Part shown: positions 41,301 to 54,700 of the stretch, one piece after another
Numbering within the stretch: position 1 is the first letter of the stretch
Layout of the letters: every line of letters begins with the position of its first letter
From: Scatophagus argus
Taxonomy: Eukaryota > Chordata > Actinopteri > Scatophagidae
Length of the DNA stretch: 64,000 bases
NCBI RefSeq assembly: GCF_020382885.2
Contig: NC_058515.1
Coordinates: 5,315,223-5,379,222, forward strand
Direction: 5' to 3'
Notes under the pieces: generated by a model
What the model was told of the DNA's origin: nothing
The model's database searches: none
What the model saw: only the letters and a program-made list of their open reading frames with translations
Position numbers and translations under genes: made by a program

Positions 41301-42882
41301 AGACGCTAATGGAAGACATGAGGTAAACTCTTCAATATCATGCAGGAACTTTAATGATCATTTGACTTTCATCACAGTCACTGGGGAAAGCATTACTGCT
41401 GATACTCTTATTGTAGTATACTATACCAAAGTGTACTATAAAATATGCTGCACTCTTTTCCTTATGACTCTTATTTTACCTGCTTTGTGAATTAATCAAG
41501 CAATCCATTTTACCAATTTTAAAGTAACAAAAAGCTGAAAAATAAAATGCAGTTTATTTTCACAACCTCCTACCTCGTTATGTTGAGGTTGTAGCTTCCC
41601 CAGTAACACGCAGACGCGAACTTTGATTAAAAAACAGGGCTCCTTTATTCCATCGTTGTTCAATTCGTCCCGTGAAAACTGGTAATAAAAACAATAATTA
41701 AATTGATGCGTATCTCACTGAACAGACGTTACTAAATTAACGTAGTCAATTAGCAGGCTAGGTTAGCTAATTTTACAAACATTACATCACATACCTCGCT
41801 GGCAGCTTATCACCAAAGGAGCTAATTCCCTTCATAGCTTCCACCTTTCTCCACAACGTATTTCCTGAACAATATTTTAAAGATAAATGCTATACAGAAG
41901 CTTACAATAATGACTTTACTTCACTTTGTCCAAGAACTCGATTAACACCGTCACAATAAAGATTTCCAAGTGTGTGGTCACAAAAATTACCTCCCGCAGG
42001 AAGTGGCTGCCAATTAAGTGTTCCGCCCCAATGCATCATAGAAACTAGGCGTATCATAGTGCACACGAACATATACCCAAAATTAACACATAAACCAAAA
42101 AATACTATGTATTCAAAAACTGCCCATGCTATTAAAGTAACTGATGACAACTATAGAGGTTGTTTCTGCTTCAAAATGACTTGATTTCATTCACGAGGGT
42201 TATATTTTAAAGATTGTGGCCCATCCAGTCCTTTGTACCAGTTGAAATACCTTTAAAGTGCCAACACAGCCAACAACATGCACTTTTCCACTCACCAGCT
42301 CATAACCCTGCTGGTCTGTTAATGTTTAAAATTGGTTTCAGCATTTCACACACACGCACGCACACACACACATGCACTCAGTAGGAATGATGTGGAGTCA
42401 GCAAAAGGTCAAGATGGTGATTAATCTGAGCTTAGCCTTAAACATGGGTAGAATGTAATATGGGAGAAGCTGTGTGTTTGTGTGTGTGCACACGCGTGCT
42501 CCATATCCTTCTTAAGGTCATTTCTGACGACAGAGATGGCACATGTGTGTGTGTACATCCATGTTGTCAATAGTCATGCAGTGCATCGCCTTGGTAACTG
42601 ACTCATGTTGTAGCATCAGTGTTGTCAGTACATCCAACAGTTATTATAATTATATGCCTTCCATGAAGATAAAGAAATGCCTTACTGTATTGCATCTTTT
42701 TCCCTTACAATGTGTGAGTGTGTCGATCAAACATAGACGTAAAAAAAATACAGAAAAAGATTGACAAGTGAAAGAAGGCTGGGAAGTGAGTGGAAATCAA
42801 TTGAGGATATACGAACCCTGTGGTTTTACAACATGTCAGGAGTTTCTGCTGTTGGGAAGGAGAGCAGGGTCAGAGATCAAGG

Positions 42883-42883
<1 letters not shown>

Positions 42884-42978
<95 letters not shown>
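42884..42978. repeat. Long perfect (TG)n, 95 bases
   Basis: Longest simple repeat of the window, uninterrupted. Open frames across it (poly Cys-Val, poly Thr-His) are artefacts. Confidence 0.98.
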
Positions 42979-42979
<1 letters not shown>

Positions 42980-43778
42980 CACCGTGGCAAGCCCACACTG
43001 GCCACAGGGGATGTGGTGAGAGCAGCAGAGAGAGCAGGGTGGATGGCTGGTAACAAGAGCTGCATCTGAAAGACGAGGCGATGAGAAAGAGGGGAGGATT
43101 TTCAGGGAATTGCACAGGGAGAGTGGTGGAATGAGAGACATAAATAAAAGTGGAGAAGAAGAGATGGTATGAGGAAGATCAAAAGGAAGTTTTTCTCTCC
43201 CTTCATCTGTCGCCTTGGGCTGTAAAGCGTCTGTTAACAACACGTGAAGTTCACACCAATCGCACATGCTCACTCTATCCTCCGTGGTCAGATTTGGTTG
43301 CTCTTTTGATCTTCCTCTGCCATCCTCTCCGCGGATCATTAGCCACACCTTCCCCCTGTCTCTACAAGATGAAGAGAAATACAAAGGCGATAAAGACGAT
43401 GAGTGTCTGTCAAACTCAGTCGAAGAAACAAACACAGCTTTTCATGTTGCTTAGAGATAAACCTCTTTGGCAATCGATTCAGGGGTATTTATCAGCAAAT
43501 TCACTCATTTCTCCAGATGTGTTAAAAATACATTTAGATGCACAGTCATGGTATGGATTATCTACTGTGTCCACTTGACCACCTATTCTAACTGAGGTAG
43601 CACCAACCAGAACCAGCACCAAGGATTTTATACCACTGGAAGCAAAGTTATCATATTCAAAGCAAAACATCACAGGCCTATTTATTCTTACATTACATCT
43701 AATGTTTGGACTTCACTTCATTGCATGTTGAAACAGCATGTGTTTCCATTTGATGCTGGACTTTCTGAGCAACAAATG

Positions 43779-44042
43779 CTTGTTGGGAGAACATCCATCC
43801 ATCCATCAATTTTCTATACCGCTTATCCGTCAGGGTCGCGGGGGAGCTGGAGCCTATCCCAGCTGACTAAGGGCGAGAGGCGGGGTACACCCTGGACTGG
43901 TCGCCAGTCAATTGCAGGGCCAACAACCACACACTCTCACTCTCCTAGGGACAATGTAGAGTAGCCAATTAATCTAATGTGTATGATTTTGGTATTGTGG
44001 GAGGAAGCCAGTGTACCCGGAGAAAACTTGTTGGGAGAACAT
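43779..44042 (-). mobile_element. RTE-type (Rex3/Expander-like) LINE tail, minus strand, with 16-bp target duplication
   Basis: Insert 43795-44026 is flanked by perfect copies of CTTGTTGGGAGAACAT (43779-43794, 44027-44042). Read on the minus strand it ends in GCGGTATAGAAAATTGATGG and ATGG repeats. No coding part is present: a 5'-truncated or non-autonomous copy. Family name is by likeness only. Confidence 0.75.
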
Positions 44043-45559
44043 TAGTGTGCAAACCTGTGTACTGTGATTTAAATTATATGTTAATAAAGTTGACATAAAG
44101 CTACGGTGGACAAATGATAAAACTAGCTGTATATTTGTCCACTGTGGTACTGATACTGTAAGAACAGTTCTGAAGAGGAGCCAGACAAACTAGCAAAACC
44201 AGACCGAACTCCACTGACTTCTTTATGAAATCAAAGCATGAAGAGAGTTGCATAACCTTCCTTGAGTGTAGCTAATGAAAAGAAGCAAGTCAACAACAAG
44301 GTTAACAATGACACTGGGGATCGCAGGAATGCGTTCAACTACAGTATGAAATATATTATATATTTGTATGGAAGGATGCTGACAAAAGAAGAATACTAAG
44401 AAAAATACTGAAGAATGTTGTCAGTGGTCTTACATAACTGACATAATTGACACTTGGATAATAATAATTAATAATAATATTTCAGACAGAATTTTAGTTT
44501 TCTTAAGTTGGTAAGTCTAATGGTAAGTCTTTTTTTTTTTTTTACTTTCAATGTCCTTGTATTTTGTTTGATTTCTTGACGACTTCTGGTTCTGCCAAAG
44601 CTGTGATTTCACATGGACATGAAATGAGGATTCCACCCAGGTTTTCAGGAAAATAGATAAAGTTACGAGTACTGGTTTGTGTCATAATTTATTTAGTTAA
44701 ATGTGACAGATTTTATGCTAAACATCTCTCATGAATGCTGACATAAAGCAAGCATCATAAAACCCTGTACATAAAACTCTCATGCCATGTCTGCTGTGCA
44801 TACTGTCTTTAACAGCTAGTCCATGAAATGCGTTTACTCTGTAAAGGTCATTTTTCCATCTGAGCCTTTGCTTTGTGACCGGATTTCTTTCTGTCTGTCT
44901 CTCCTTGTCTCATGAGTAGTGGCCCCTGCAGGCAGACACCAACAGAGAAAAGAACCCAGGAAATTGTTCACGGTCATCATCGACTATTGTGCTGTTTAAT
45001 CCCTGCAGTTTTCTCCTGTCTGTTTTCCTAAAATTGACCCCCCACCATTCTGGTCTATTGTTCCATTGTATGTATACTGTATTTTTTTTTCTTTCAAACC
45101 TCAAGGCAAATACTCTGGTCCTATCTTGTTCTGTAAAACAAGGGATAGAAGTGGGAATTGTTAGTGGAAGCAAAAACTTATCAGTGCAGTCATGCCAACC
45201 TTTTTCTTTCATGCCCATTATCTCATGTTGCCTCCTTTCCCATTCTTCTGCCTCCTTGCTAGGCTGACAGAGCAAAACCTCTCAGGCTGGCTGAGATATC
45301 CGCCCCCTCATTCTCTCCTTCCCTTTTCCTTCAATCTCCTGCCTCCTGACTGACATTCCTCCTCCTCCTCCTTCTCGTCCAATTTATCATCCTCCAGTTG
45401 TTATCTTCTCTCTCTGTCTCTGATGGTCTCCATCGCCCTCTTACCTCAGAACCACTACAGTGCTCTGTTGCCATGACAGCAAAGGTAATGTTGAGGCAAG
45501 AGATCAACGAACCTGTTTTTAACCTTTTGTTTTTTGTTTTTTGTGTGAGCGTCTCTAAA

Positions 45560-45607
<48 letters not shown>
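45560..45607. repeat. Compound (CT)n(CA)n microsatellite
   Basis: CT run passing directly into a CA run, the same arrangement as at the window's left end. Confidence 0.95.
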
Positions 45608-45614
<7 letters not shown>

Positions 45615-48600
45615 CGCACACACCAGCCCCCAGGCAGTTGTAGCTTTATAGGCTCCATCTCATAAACTCAACACAATCTTGTTGTCTACCTTGTTTGCTG
45701 CCTTTCTCAAGGGTAGACACCTGTGGCCCATGCCGTTGTTATGGTAACCTATATCGATCCTTAACTCATTCCTTCATTGCTTGAAAAGCCCAAGGCAGTG
45801 GCATGATTGGCTCAAGGGGTGGCAGAGGGAGCAATTCATTAAAGACCCCCACGGATATTTTTGGGTTGGATTTTGTCTGGAACTGTTTTGCATAGACAGC
45901 TGCTGTGGTCAGTTTTGTTATGTGCTGCACATCATTCATTATTCATTTAGTTTGAAATCTGAGATGAAAAGAGAATATTTCACTTTCAAATATTGCAAAT
46001 AAGGTGTAGTCCGCTATGTTGCATGGGCTACCCATAATTTGCACATTTTCATTTCATCCAAACACAAAAGCAACTGATTAGTTCTTCCCTGTAGGGCCAT
46101 TAATCAGTGAATGAAAGCCTGCAGACTTTCAGCCTCCCAGATTAACTATATATTCAAATGAAATAGTTTCATTCAGGAGTCATTGCATTGACTAATTAAA
46201 TGTTGCAGAAAAAAATGTTCAAAAACAGCCTAAAATTAACCTTTTCATGTGCAGTGACATTTTCTTTGTCAGGGACTGGAACTTTAAACAGGCGATTGTT
46301 TGCTCTCATTAATCAATGCCAGCTTTTTTTTCCCCTCTCATGACTTCGACTCCTAATTAATCTGTTTCCCTGTGCTCTTCAGTCAGTCCCCATTAAAACG
46401 AGGTAATTAGCATGTGTGGGTGTCCGTGTGTTGTATTGTAAGCATGAAGACTGAGGCAGATGCTTAATGTTATTGTCGCTACAGAGTTGATGATCTGGGT
46501 TGTTTGGAACCTGCACCAACATTGTGTACATGTCTGCGCGTGTGCCTGCGTACTTCCATATGTGTGTGCGCCAGGCGTGTCAAATGTAAAGCTCTCACTG
46601 AAATTTGCTTAAATATCTGTTGTGAAGGTCATTTTCACAATGACTCATTTCCTCCATCCACAGTGCATTTGGGGGCATACTTCTCCAGACAGACAGACAG
46701 ACAGTTAGTTTTAAAGAGGATGGTTGAAGCTATGGAGGTAGCTGAGCTCAAGGCAAAATAAGCAAATCATTATCACTGAACCAAAACAGGCTTTAATACT
46801 CTATTATTAACATGTCTATATTGTGCCTGTAGTAATTTCAATAAGGAGAGATCAATTGGAAGTTTTTTGAGGTCAACAGCAGAGAAAGACTTTGATGATT
46901 AGACTCCATAGATGTCAAGCATCTTAATTAAATATGGGCCCATAGAGGATAGGAGATCAAGATGGATTGAGGCCTGCAGGAAACTCTTTGTCCTGTCCAG
47001 TGTGTACCATCACAGAGCATGAAGAGAAGCCTTTCTTCTTCAGTTGTTGCCTTAGAGTTTAATACATCACATAACCTCTCCCTCCACTTTGTCCCTCTGG
47101 GTGTGTGCGTTTGTGTGTGAACAATGACCGTTTGAAGCCAGTGTTTAGCTGCATGTACGGCAGCAAACACTTCTAATATCTCCATATTAGAACCTTACAT
47201 AAGGATGTTGTCACCATTAATAATTCATTGGCCTTCTTTGAAGTTTTGTCACCGCACATGTGCCTTCTACAGCTTTATCTCTCTCCCTCTCTCCTGCGCT
47301 TTCTTTTCTGTTTGTCCTCTGTCAGTCTTAAAGATACAACACTGATAACAAGTTACACGAATACGTCCCTCCCCTACTGAGATATTTTTGTCTTTTGTTT
47401 CTCCTCTGTTGTCATCACAATAGAACAATCCTGAGGGGGAGTTTTATGGGAAATTAAGTATTCAATATGTGAAAAATACCACACATATGAAAACAAACTA
47501 TCCTTTTTATTATATCGTGTATAATTAATGATGCTTTGGTGACACTTCATAGAAAAGTACTTCAATATTTTAGAAGCAAAAGGGACAACACATGGGAAAA
47601 AATGTTTTTGTTAACAGAAGCACATTATAATATTGCAAGAACATAAAATACTTACTTGATAAATACATTAATAAACATTAAGAATCGAATCCCTTGTATC
47701 ACAAAGTTTGAATCAGTAATTGACAGTTAAGATGAATTTCAGAAGACAAGAATCTAATATTCATCTGGGTTCAGTTTTCATTTGCAAATATATTTCTCGA
47801 TTACTACTTGTTTGCTAAGAAGCCTGTTTCGTGCTTTATTCTCTCGTTTTGTGATCAGTTACTTGAATGTTCTTTTCATGACTTTGTCACACAAGGACAT
47901 AGTGTTGAACAGCACTCCATACTTCAGTTCTTTCAAACTGTTGAATCATCAGGTTCATCAAGTTTAGGTCTCAACCATTTAGCATTTCTGCCTCCTCATT
48001 CCCACTTCTTTGCCGTCGTTTCATTATCTGCAAAAGACCTTCAGATACCCGACTAGACGACTGTCTGCAAACCCACACACATCAGCTATTCACAGACTCA
48101 TCTCGCTGTGTCCCAAACTAACTTATACCCCTGCTCATTTTTCTCTTTTCACTCCCCATCCCTTCTTCATATCTCAGCAAGGCACTGTGTCATCCCTCTC
48201 AAGTCACACAGATAAGACTGCTTCATAATCTAGGTACACACACACAAGCACGCACACATGGACACACTGACATGCACACACTCTGCTGTAAGTGATTTGA
48301 TTTCTGTACATGTCTCTCTGCATCAGATTGACTTGACCTCACTGTGTAGGATCTAGACAAGTTACATATTTAGGTACATGAGGGCATGTGTTTCAGTGTG
48401 TGTGTGTGTGTGTGGATGAGTGGGCAGGTGTGCGTCATCATTATTAGTATTTAGACTGTTTCAAGCAGTTCAAGGGTCAGGTTCTGCATCACAGTAGGTG
48501 CTCTTTGATTAGATCCTGAGGGACTAACTGCTAATGGCTGTGCTGGGCCAACTGTCAGTGCACACACACACAACCATGCATGCACTTAGCATGCTAACTC

Positions 48601-48956
48601 ACTGTATGCTGTTCATCCACACACAATAGTCTCTGCAGCTGAATGTGTGTGTGTGTGTCTGAAAATCTCAGTAAACAGCTGAATGGTTTAGAAAGGCTGA
48701 TGAGGCAGTTGCCCTTGCACTGGCTGCCCAGAGGAAACAGTCCTTGTTTGGGCATAATGAAACTGGCATTTGCTATCAAAAGAAAAAAATTCTCCTCTTC
48801 ACTATTATCATTTTTCTGGGTGGTACGGTACTATGTTTTTTAATTCACATAGTCAGTATTTATTTATTTGTGTTAACTTTTTTTCAAACCAAAATTTCAT
48901 TTTCAAAGGAAAGATGAGGAAAGCTGTGTAGATGATTTGATGACATTTTAAAAAAA

Positions 48957-49086
48957 GGAAGCATAAACACCGACCAGTCCAGGGTGTACCCCGCCTCTCG
49001 CCCGTAGTCAGCTGGGATTGGCTCCAGCTCCCCCGCGACCCTGACGGATAAGCGGTATAGAAAATGGATGGATGGAAGCATAAACA
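48957..49086 (+). mobile_element. RTE-type LINE tail, plus strand, with 13-bp target duplication
   Basis: Insert 48970-49073 is flanked by perfect copies of GGAAGCATAAACA (48957-48969, 49074-49086). The insert matches the last ~100 bases of the 43.8-kb copy in opposite orientation, ending GCGGTATAGAAAATGGATGG. Confidence 0.78.
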
Positions 49087-50170
49087 TGCATTATTAAAAT
49101 TTACATTCAATTATTTTTAGCTACTCATAAGTGTGAAGAATCATTGCAAATAAAGCAAATTTACTTTAGCTACTAGAGCAACCCCAACAATTTCAGAGGC
49201 ATTGAAGTTGTTTTGTTCTGGATGTGAGCCTGCTGTTCAGGTAGTCTACAGGTAGTTTTTCAAAGCTTTGTAACAATAACAGTAAAGTTATTAGCATGTA
49301 AAGCCAATACAAAGAAATGAAAGATGATTTTTATGCTCAGCAGAGCGCACAAGCTTTCTACAGAGTCAGGTTTTAATCCTCTGTGGGTTACTTTAAGTGA
49401 CAAATGTTACATTAAGCAGAGTAACTTCATTGATTGTTTATATTAAAGGATTAGAGCAGCTTTAAACAATACACTCTGACTATTTATTAATTCATGACCA
49501 TGGCATTAATTAGGTTACAGTATGAGTGGACTGCAGTCTCCCGTAACAGTCACTGTTCGAATGGGCTCTTTAAGGGTCAACACAACCAGTAAGTTCCTGT
49601 TCTGCCTTCAGAGATAAGAGATGTTCACTGTTCCAACCTGCAGATTATAAAGTCCAAGATTGTAATCACTGACACTCGCTCAATATGTCCTTGAACAATA
49701 CACTGTTCCCACCTAGGACAATTACTCTTAACATTAGAACATCAGTGTTTAGCTCATCGCCGGCTTAACTGTAATACTGTAATTGGTTAGCCTGAGGAAG
49801 TGAGGAATAGGGGGACAGTAGTGATGCTGCACATTGCACAGGTCTCTTATATTGCCTCAAAGATGACAACTGAGGTTTAAAATAGAAACCAGTCTCAGCA
49901 AGCAGGGGAAGAGCAGAGTGACAGACTATCGCGCTTCTCCAGAGACCTTAACGCATGATGTAACTCAGTGTAAGATTAGACATTGGAGGAAGGAGGGAAA
50001 GGGGGAGGCAGAATGAAGAGAGAGGTTATAAAGATACATGTCTTAGTTTTATCTGTATTTTAAAGCAGATTAGCTTGCTGAGCCAGCTGTCCTCCCTCAC
50101 CAAACCACTTTGCTGATATTAAATTCAGACATGATGACTTCATCCTGGGGCACTTAGCTACTCTGCAGTT

Positions 50171-50210
50171 ATGACATCATCAGGCTTGGAAAGGGGCCCG
50201 ATGATGTCAT
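50171..50210. other. Inverted repeat with CRE-like arms
   Basis: ATGACATCATC (50171-50181) and its exact reverse complement (50200-50210) around an 18-base loop. Each arm holds TGACATCA, one base from a CRE/ATF site. Confidence 0.6.
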
Positions 50211-50954
50211 CCCCAAGGTGCACACGCACGTCCACACACTATGACTAGCATTAGTATTTTGTAAGAGGCTTTCACATGGGATAGAACAAATATTAAAAAT
50301 AAACTTATTCCATGAATCACAAAAGAGCTAAAATCCTGTTAGTAACTTGAACACACACTCAACTAATTTCACATACTCTTGAAATAAAGACCGCAAAGTC
50401 ATTTTTTCTCAGAACTTGCCATGTTTTATAGTAAGGTACATACATTTACACTTCAGCTGTCTTTGTGCTCACAGTAAAGGGGACAAAACACCTACAGTAA
50501 ACAGTATGTGGCTCACATCTCCTCAGAGCTAACACACACACATGCACCCAGACACACACACACACATACATACACACAGTTGCATCAGCAAAAGCACCCT
50601 CATATCGAAACACACACTCAGACATGCAATACAACCACAGTAGTTAACTGTCCCCAATGCACTCAGCTTATTCCAGTCTTTTCTCAAACCACCTAATTTA
50701 GGCTTTCTTGTACTTAATGATATATGAAATACCACTTATACTTACAAAACATGTTCAACAAATCAACTGTAAGAGTACAAAACAAAAACATAAATAAAAA
50801 CAATCTACCTCTTTATGAAGAAAACATTGTCATTATAAAATAAACTTTAATAATCCACATTTTTTACAGCGTTGTCAGATGTGTTTCATTCTGGTTTTTA
50901 ATATGATGAACTAGGTTGCTATTTATAGGAGGAAGAGCTAAAGAAAGAGAAGAG

Positions 50955-50980
50955 GAAGAAGAAGAAGAAGAAGAAGAAGG
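50955..50980. repeat. (GAA)n microsatellite
   Basis: Trinucleotide run within a longer purine-rich patch near the syt4 3' side. Confidence 0.9.
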
Positions 50981-51405
50981 AGCAGAGAAAGAAGAGAAAT
51001 AGCGACATTTAAGACATTCTGCGCTGCACACAGTTACAGTGACAGTTGTTTGTTGCCATGGAGATGATGACGTTGCATGTTACCAGGTGATTTTCAGTGA
51101 CAGTCTTTGGAATCATTTAAAGCTATGGGGTTTCCTTTGTCGTGCCCCACCCTCCCAGCTGAACCCCAATAACTTCAAAGATAAGTGATAGAATGATTGA
51201 TTGAATGAATGACGACATCACTTTAAATGACCCCCCCCCCGGTCCCTCCCACAACATTAAAGTCCCGGTCCCTTTGTTTCCCACCCATCCTCACTGAAAG
51301 TCCAATGAGTACTGGCTAGCAAGATGTTAATGCCAACTATCCTAATGCCATCCCTTTTGTTGTTGGACCAGATCGGATATGGACGACAGAATCCACCAAC
51401 GACTT

Positions 51406-51725
51406 CTACTCCTCAGACATAGCGTGCCACTTGGCAATCTGGCGACGCGGGTGGTCGCAGATCTCCCTCCAATGCTCGCCAGGGGTGCCCACCGCTGATG
51501 TACCCAGCACCAGGCGCCCGAGGATGGTGTTGGGACAGCGTGAGTTGCCTGCGTCTGAGTCCATCAGCAGCAGCTCCACACTGGTGTCCCTCAGACCCTC
51601 GTCAGAGGGCAGATCAAAGACAAACAGCTCGTTGAAGACCGGGTTGGGGGAACACTTCTTCACATGGGTCTTTTTCTTGCACACGCGCTTCTTGCCGTGG
51701 TACATGTTCACCTTGACATACGGAT
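51406..51725 (-). CDS. syt4: syt4 exon 5: rest of C2B and stop
   Basis: Starts in DPYVKVNMYHGKKRVCKKKT and holds HVKKCSPNPVFNELFVFDLP, the polybasic strand and the second calcium loop. The third loop reads MDSDAGNSRCPNTILG and is two residues longer than in human. Ends at TAG (51408-51406). Confidence 0.95.
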
Positions 51726-54700
51726 CTAAAAATGAGGAGTGACAAGAGCAGAGGAACAAAGTGAGGACAGAAAGAAAAAGAAGCCATGGTAAATACCCAT
51801 CCCTGCTACCCATCCCACCCTGCTTGCAGAGTGGCACATTATTCCTAAGTCAGATCAATATGGCAATCAATAGAGCGGAAATGATGGATGTTAGCGATGA
51901 GGACAAAAGAGGCTGGCTGTGTAAACACTGTGCAAGTGTGTGTGTGCGTGTGTGTGTGTGTGAGTGCTTGTCACTAAAGTGCTCTCTATCACATCCTGAT
52001 CAGATTACTTTCCTGCGGTAGCGGTGTCATTATTGCAACTATCACAGAATCCAAAGTAGTTGGAGCTACGTGGCAGGAAGAGCAAAATGATTTCTAGTCT
52101 TATCTGTGTATGGTTATGTGAAGGAAGTTCACACACAGATGCTTTTGTGTTGATCTGTGTAAGCAGTGATGCTCTGCGTCATGAAAGGTTCAGCTGAAAG
52201 TACATGTACCTGTAGGTCCATTGTTTTCGGTCTTGGGCAGGTTGCGAGCTTTGAGGACGACCACAGTCAGAGTGTTGGTGGTGGACTGGTAACACAGAGA
52301 GAGCAATAACTCGCCTCGGCCTGAGGACTTCTGTGGACAGAAAGTGGAGGGGTGAATGGGTGAGAGGTGAAAAAAGAGGTGATGCAAAAAGAAATGGCAG
52401 GTGTGAAAGGCAACAGAAGAGACATGTTTATCAGCTTCCAAACCAGACATGAACACGCTGGTTAAAGCAGCAGACCACATTAGCCAAAGCAATTTATTTC
52501 TCACTTTTACAGTGACCCTCCCATTGATCCTGACTCTCTTTATCGCCACAGAGGCAAAGATCTCTGTCCTAATATTCAATTCATAATACGTTAATGTATT
52601 TATGAGTAAGGCATTGCTCATACAAATGTATACATCAAATTTTAATCTGTAAAAACAGAATGCATACATATGTATTCAGTAATAGATAATAGGGTGTGGT
52701 AATTGGCAAATTTATGCAATAATAAACAACCCAACAATGTTATGGTGATCCCTGCTTGTACTGTAAATGGTGTCAGCGCTGACTTTTAAATGGCTGTCAA
52801 CTAAATCATCATCACCTGTTTACAGGGTGTTTTCTCACATCGGAACGAGCACAAACACATAATGGAGAAGCTCCCTAATCTGCTCTGTATTAGTGCCTCC
52901 ACTGTGTTACTGCTCTGCAATCTGTGGTACGCATACACATCCACGTCTGTGTCCACACCCAAGAGAGTTGATGCCTCTGAAGCTGCGATCACACCTAACA
53001 GGATGTCATGCCTCAGCTCATAGTTGCCATGGCAATGAGAAGTAGCACTCAGACAATTTGTACCCCTGACCTGATGGTTAGGTCTCCAAAAATACAAATG
53101 TGAATGTGCTGCTGATTTGTTTTTCTACCATTCCTATGGGGATAAGAATAAGTGGTTATATAAAAATGATATTCTACTCTAATTGTTTTTGTCATTTACC
53201 AAAAGGGGCGATGGCTGCGCCGCTTGTGACAAGCCGTATCGATTGCATGAACTACTGCGTGCTCGTGCATGCACGCACACACACATGCCTCCACAAAACC
53301 GTGCAGACAAAGAGAGCCACCACCCTGTTAGCAAAGGGCTGCTTCTAATCAGGGGGAACAGCGCAGATGACTCTTATTGAGAGAATTCAGCCAAAAATCA
53401 TTTTTAAAACAAGTCCCATGGCATGTCACACACATAACCAGATGGCTTTCACCAGCCGACACCAAATTCAGCGAGAAAATGAAGAAAATCACACTGCAAA
53501 GCAATATCATGGATTCTACACCTAAATTTTGATTGATTGCTCAAAAAAGCGTTCAGAATAGACAGAATAGGCTCCTCCTTATAGTAGAGGTTTATGAGAT
53601 TTGTCTCTCTTGGGATCCCAATGAGAAATGGAACTGAAAAAATATGGCTAGTTTAAAGTGCAGAGAGCCAGCAGAATATTATCCTCTTGATGATACAAAT
53701 AAAGAGGGAGCTCAGCTGAGAGCGAACAATCCTTTTATATTTCTCAGAATCTGAGTTGCATTTCCCAGCACTTCTCTGGAGTACAATATCGTATCAGAGA
53801 TCTTTGAAGATATTACAGATAGCTCACATTCCTCCTGGGAAGGTAGAAATGTGCGCAAACATATCCGCTCCCTCCTGGTTGGCACAGAGCTTCCATTATA
53901 GCAGAGTACAATATTAGCCCACAAATCTATAATTATATTGATGTCATCTCAGATTCCACCTGCAAATGGACAAATGCTCATGTGCAGCCAAACTATTTAG
54001 TAGCAATCATGTGAGCTGCGATATACTAGACCACAGAGCCCAGATAAGGATAAAGATATCATCTTCCACTCCATCCTTTAAATTCAAGAATATAACGTGG
54101 TCTACTCTGCTGCCATCATCCAACTTTATCCCAATGCACTTACAGGAAATACATACCAAATAGTCATAGATATTTTCTGTCACAGTACTACACCATGGTG
54201 TATCAGCCTAGATATCAATAACTGGTGCTGATATGACAGTACACAACAAAAAAGGAAAAAAATACTCTTGTGGAAATGAGCTCCAGCACATCTGTAGTCC
54301 TCGCAGTTGCCAGGAACAGCAAGTATGGAGCAGAAGTCTATTGACCACCAGCCCACAGATCCATAATGATATGGTGTGGGTGTCACTGCATCCATGCAAT
54401 ACACAACTGTGAATGTAACAATATCCATATGGTAGCCCTGTCCCTGAACTGCCTTCTTTAACACTCTGATACCGTTTGGATCCTAACCTTCACTAAATTA
54501 AAGACATATTAACCATAATCAACAATAATTCAGATTATAAGCCTTGCAAGGTATTTTGAGTGAAAACATGTCATAGCATAAAAATGCTAGGTGTTAAATG
54601 AATTGATCACATAAATCACACATTTTTAGGATTTTATACAATAATAAACTGAAGAACAAACAAATACATAAAACTGACAGAACAAAAAAAAGCAACAACT

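Larger units (their letters stand above)
32397..51405. other. Large intergenic region, urea transporter 5' side to syt4 3' side
   Basis: 19 kb with no supportable protein gene. It should contain the urea transporter promoter and the syt4 3' UTR. Recognised contents: long TG repeat (42884-42978), two retroposon tails (43779-44042, 48957-49086), CT/CA repeats, a GAA run (50955-50980), a hairpin (50171-50210) and an unidentified block at 41577-42010. Confidence 0.55.

Noticed and set aside
42836..43435. 199-residue minus-strand open frame
   Set aside because: Much of it is a Thr-His run read from the TG microsatellite; the remainder has no family likeness or splice support.
43150..43578. 142-residue plus-strand open frame
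   Set aside because: Chance frame; no domain, no start context or splice support.
52190..52669. 159-residue minus-strand frame treated as one protein
   Set aside because: Only its last 40 residues are syt4 exon 4; the first part is intron read through.
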